This document shows, in pieces, positions 5,172-5,200 of a DNA stretch of 5,200 nt. This DNA is from an uncultured Oscillibacter sp. (GTDB taxonomy: Bacteria; Bacillota; Clostridia; Oscillospirales; Oscillospiraceae): NCBI GenBank assembly GCA_946183175.1, contig CAMHBH010000132.1, forward strand, positions 1 to 5,200. The letters are read 5' to 3'. Each line of letters starts with the position of its first letter. Positions within the stretch are counted from its first letter, which is position 1. The notes under the pieces were generated by a model that did not search any database, was not told the DNA's origin, and saw only the letters and a list, made by a program, of their open reading frames with translations. The position numbers and the translations under genes are program-made.

Positions 5172-5200
5172 CCCCTTACGGGCCTTACGCCCGTAAGGGG
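5172..5200. terminator. Perfect 12-bp hairpin, probable terminator, possibly bidirectional
   Basis: 5172-5183 pairs exactly with 5189-5200 around CTTAC. It begins seven bases after the stop of the 192-residue protein gene. On the plus strand any T-run would lie beyond the window edge. On the minus strand the hairpin is followed by CATTTTTC, so it could also stop transcription from a gene to the right. Confidence 0.65.

Overview
The window looks like a chromosomal segment of a GC-rich member of the Bacillota, probably a clostridium of the Oscillospirales type. This is inferred from strong AGGAGG-type ribosome binding sites, sigma-A-like promoters (TTGCAA/TATAAT), a MocR/GntR regulator, GTG starts and moderately high GC. 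No rRNA, tRNA, CRISPR array, transposase or phage gene was found.

Layout: three genes lie on the minus strand and one on the plus strand. Reading leftward from about 4.4 kb, a promoter at 4383-4410 leads through a leader of roughly 180 nt into tex (2033-4198), a complete S1-domain nucleic-acid-binding protein. A MocR-family regulator (663-2039) overlaps the end of tex by 7 bases, so the two are translationally coupled. The pair ends at a rho-independent terminator (629-656). A separate promoter (571-599) then drives a response-regulator-like gene (541 to the left edge, incomplete). Rightward, a promoter at 4248-4276 reads through a strongly structured region (4282-4560) towards a 192-residue protein of unknown function (4587-5165). 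A perfect 12-bp hairpin closes the window (5172-5200).

The most unusual part is the 388-bp intergenic region 4199-4586. Two similar promoters face each other across about 105 bp, so the plus transcript would be antisense to the first ~95 nt of the tex leader. The plus transcript can form a 17-bp helix joining its predicted 5' end to a point about 220 nt downstream, with several inner stems, a terminator-like hairpin and then a 68-nt hairpin. In the 17-bp helix and the 68-nt hairpin every non-Watson-Crick pair is G.U when read as plus-strand RNA, which favours a function as RNA. The 3' arm of the closing helix is shared with the next hairpin, so the two folds exclude each other. I cannot assign this RNA to a known class. 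It is either a standalone ~220-nt RNA or a switch-like leader for the 192-residue protein.

Two proteins have lost hallmark residues. The MocR regulator has Gln where the PLP-binding lysine normally sits. The response regulator has Asn at the phospho-acceptor position, lacks other receiver hallmarks and has a shortened DNA-binding domain.
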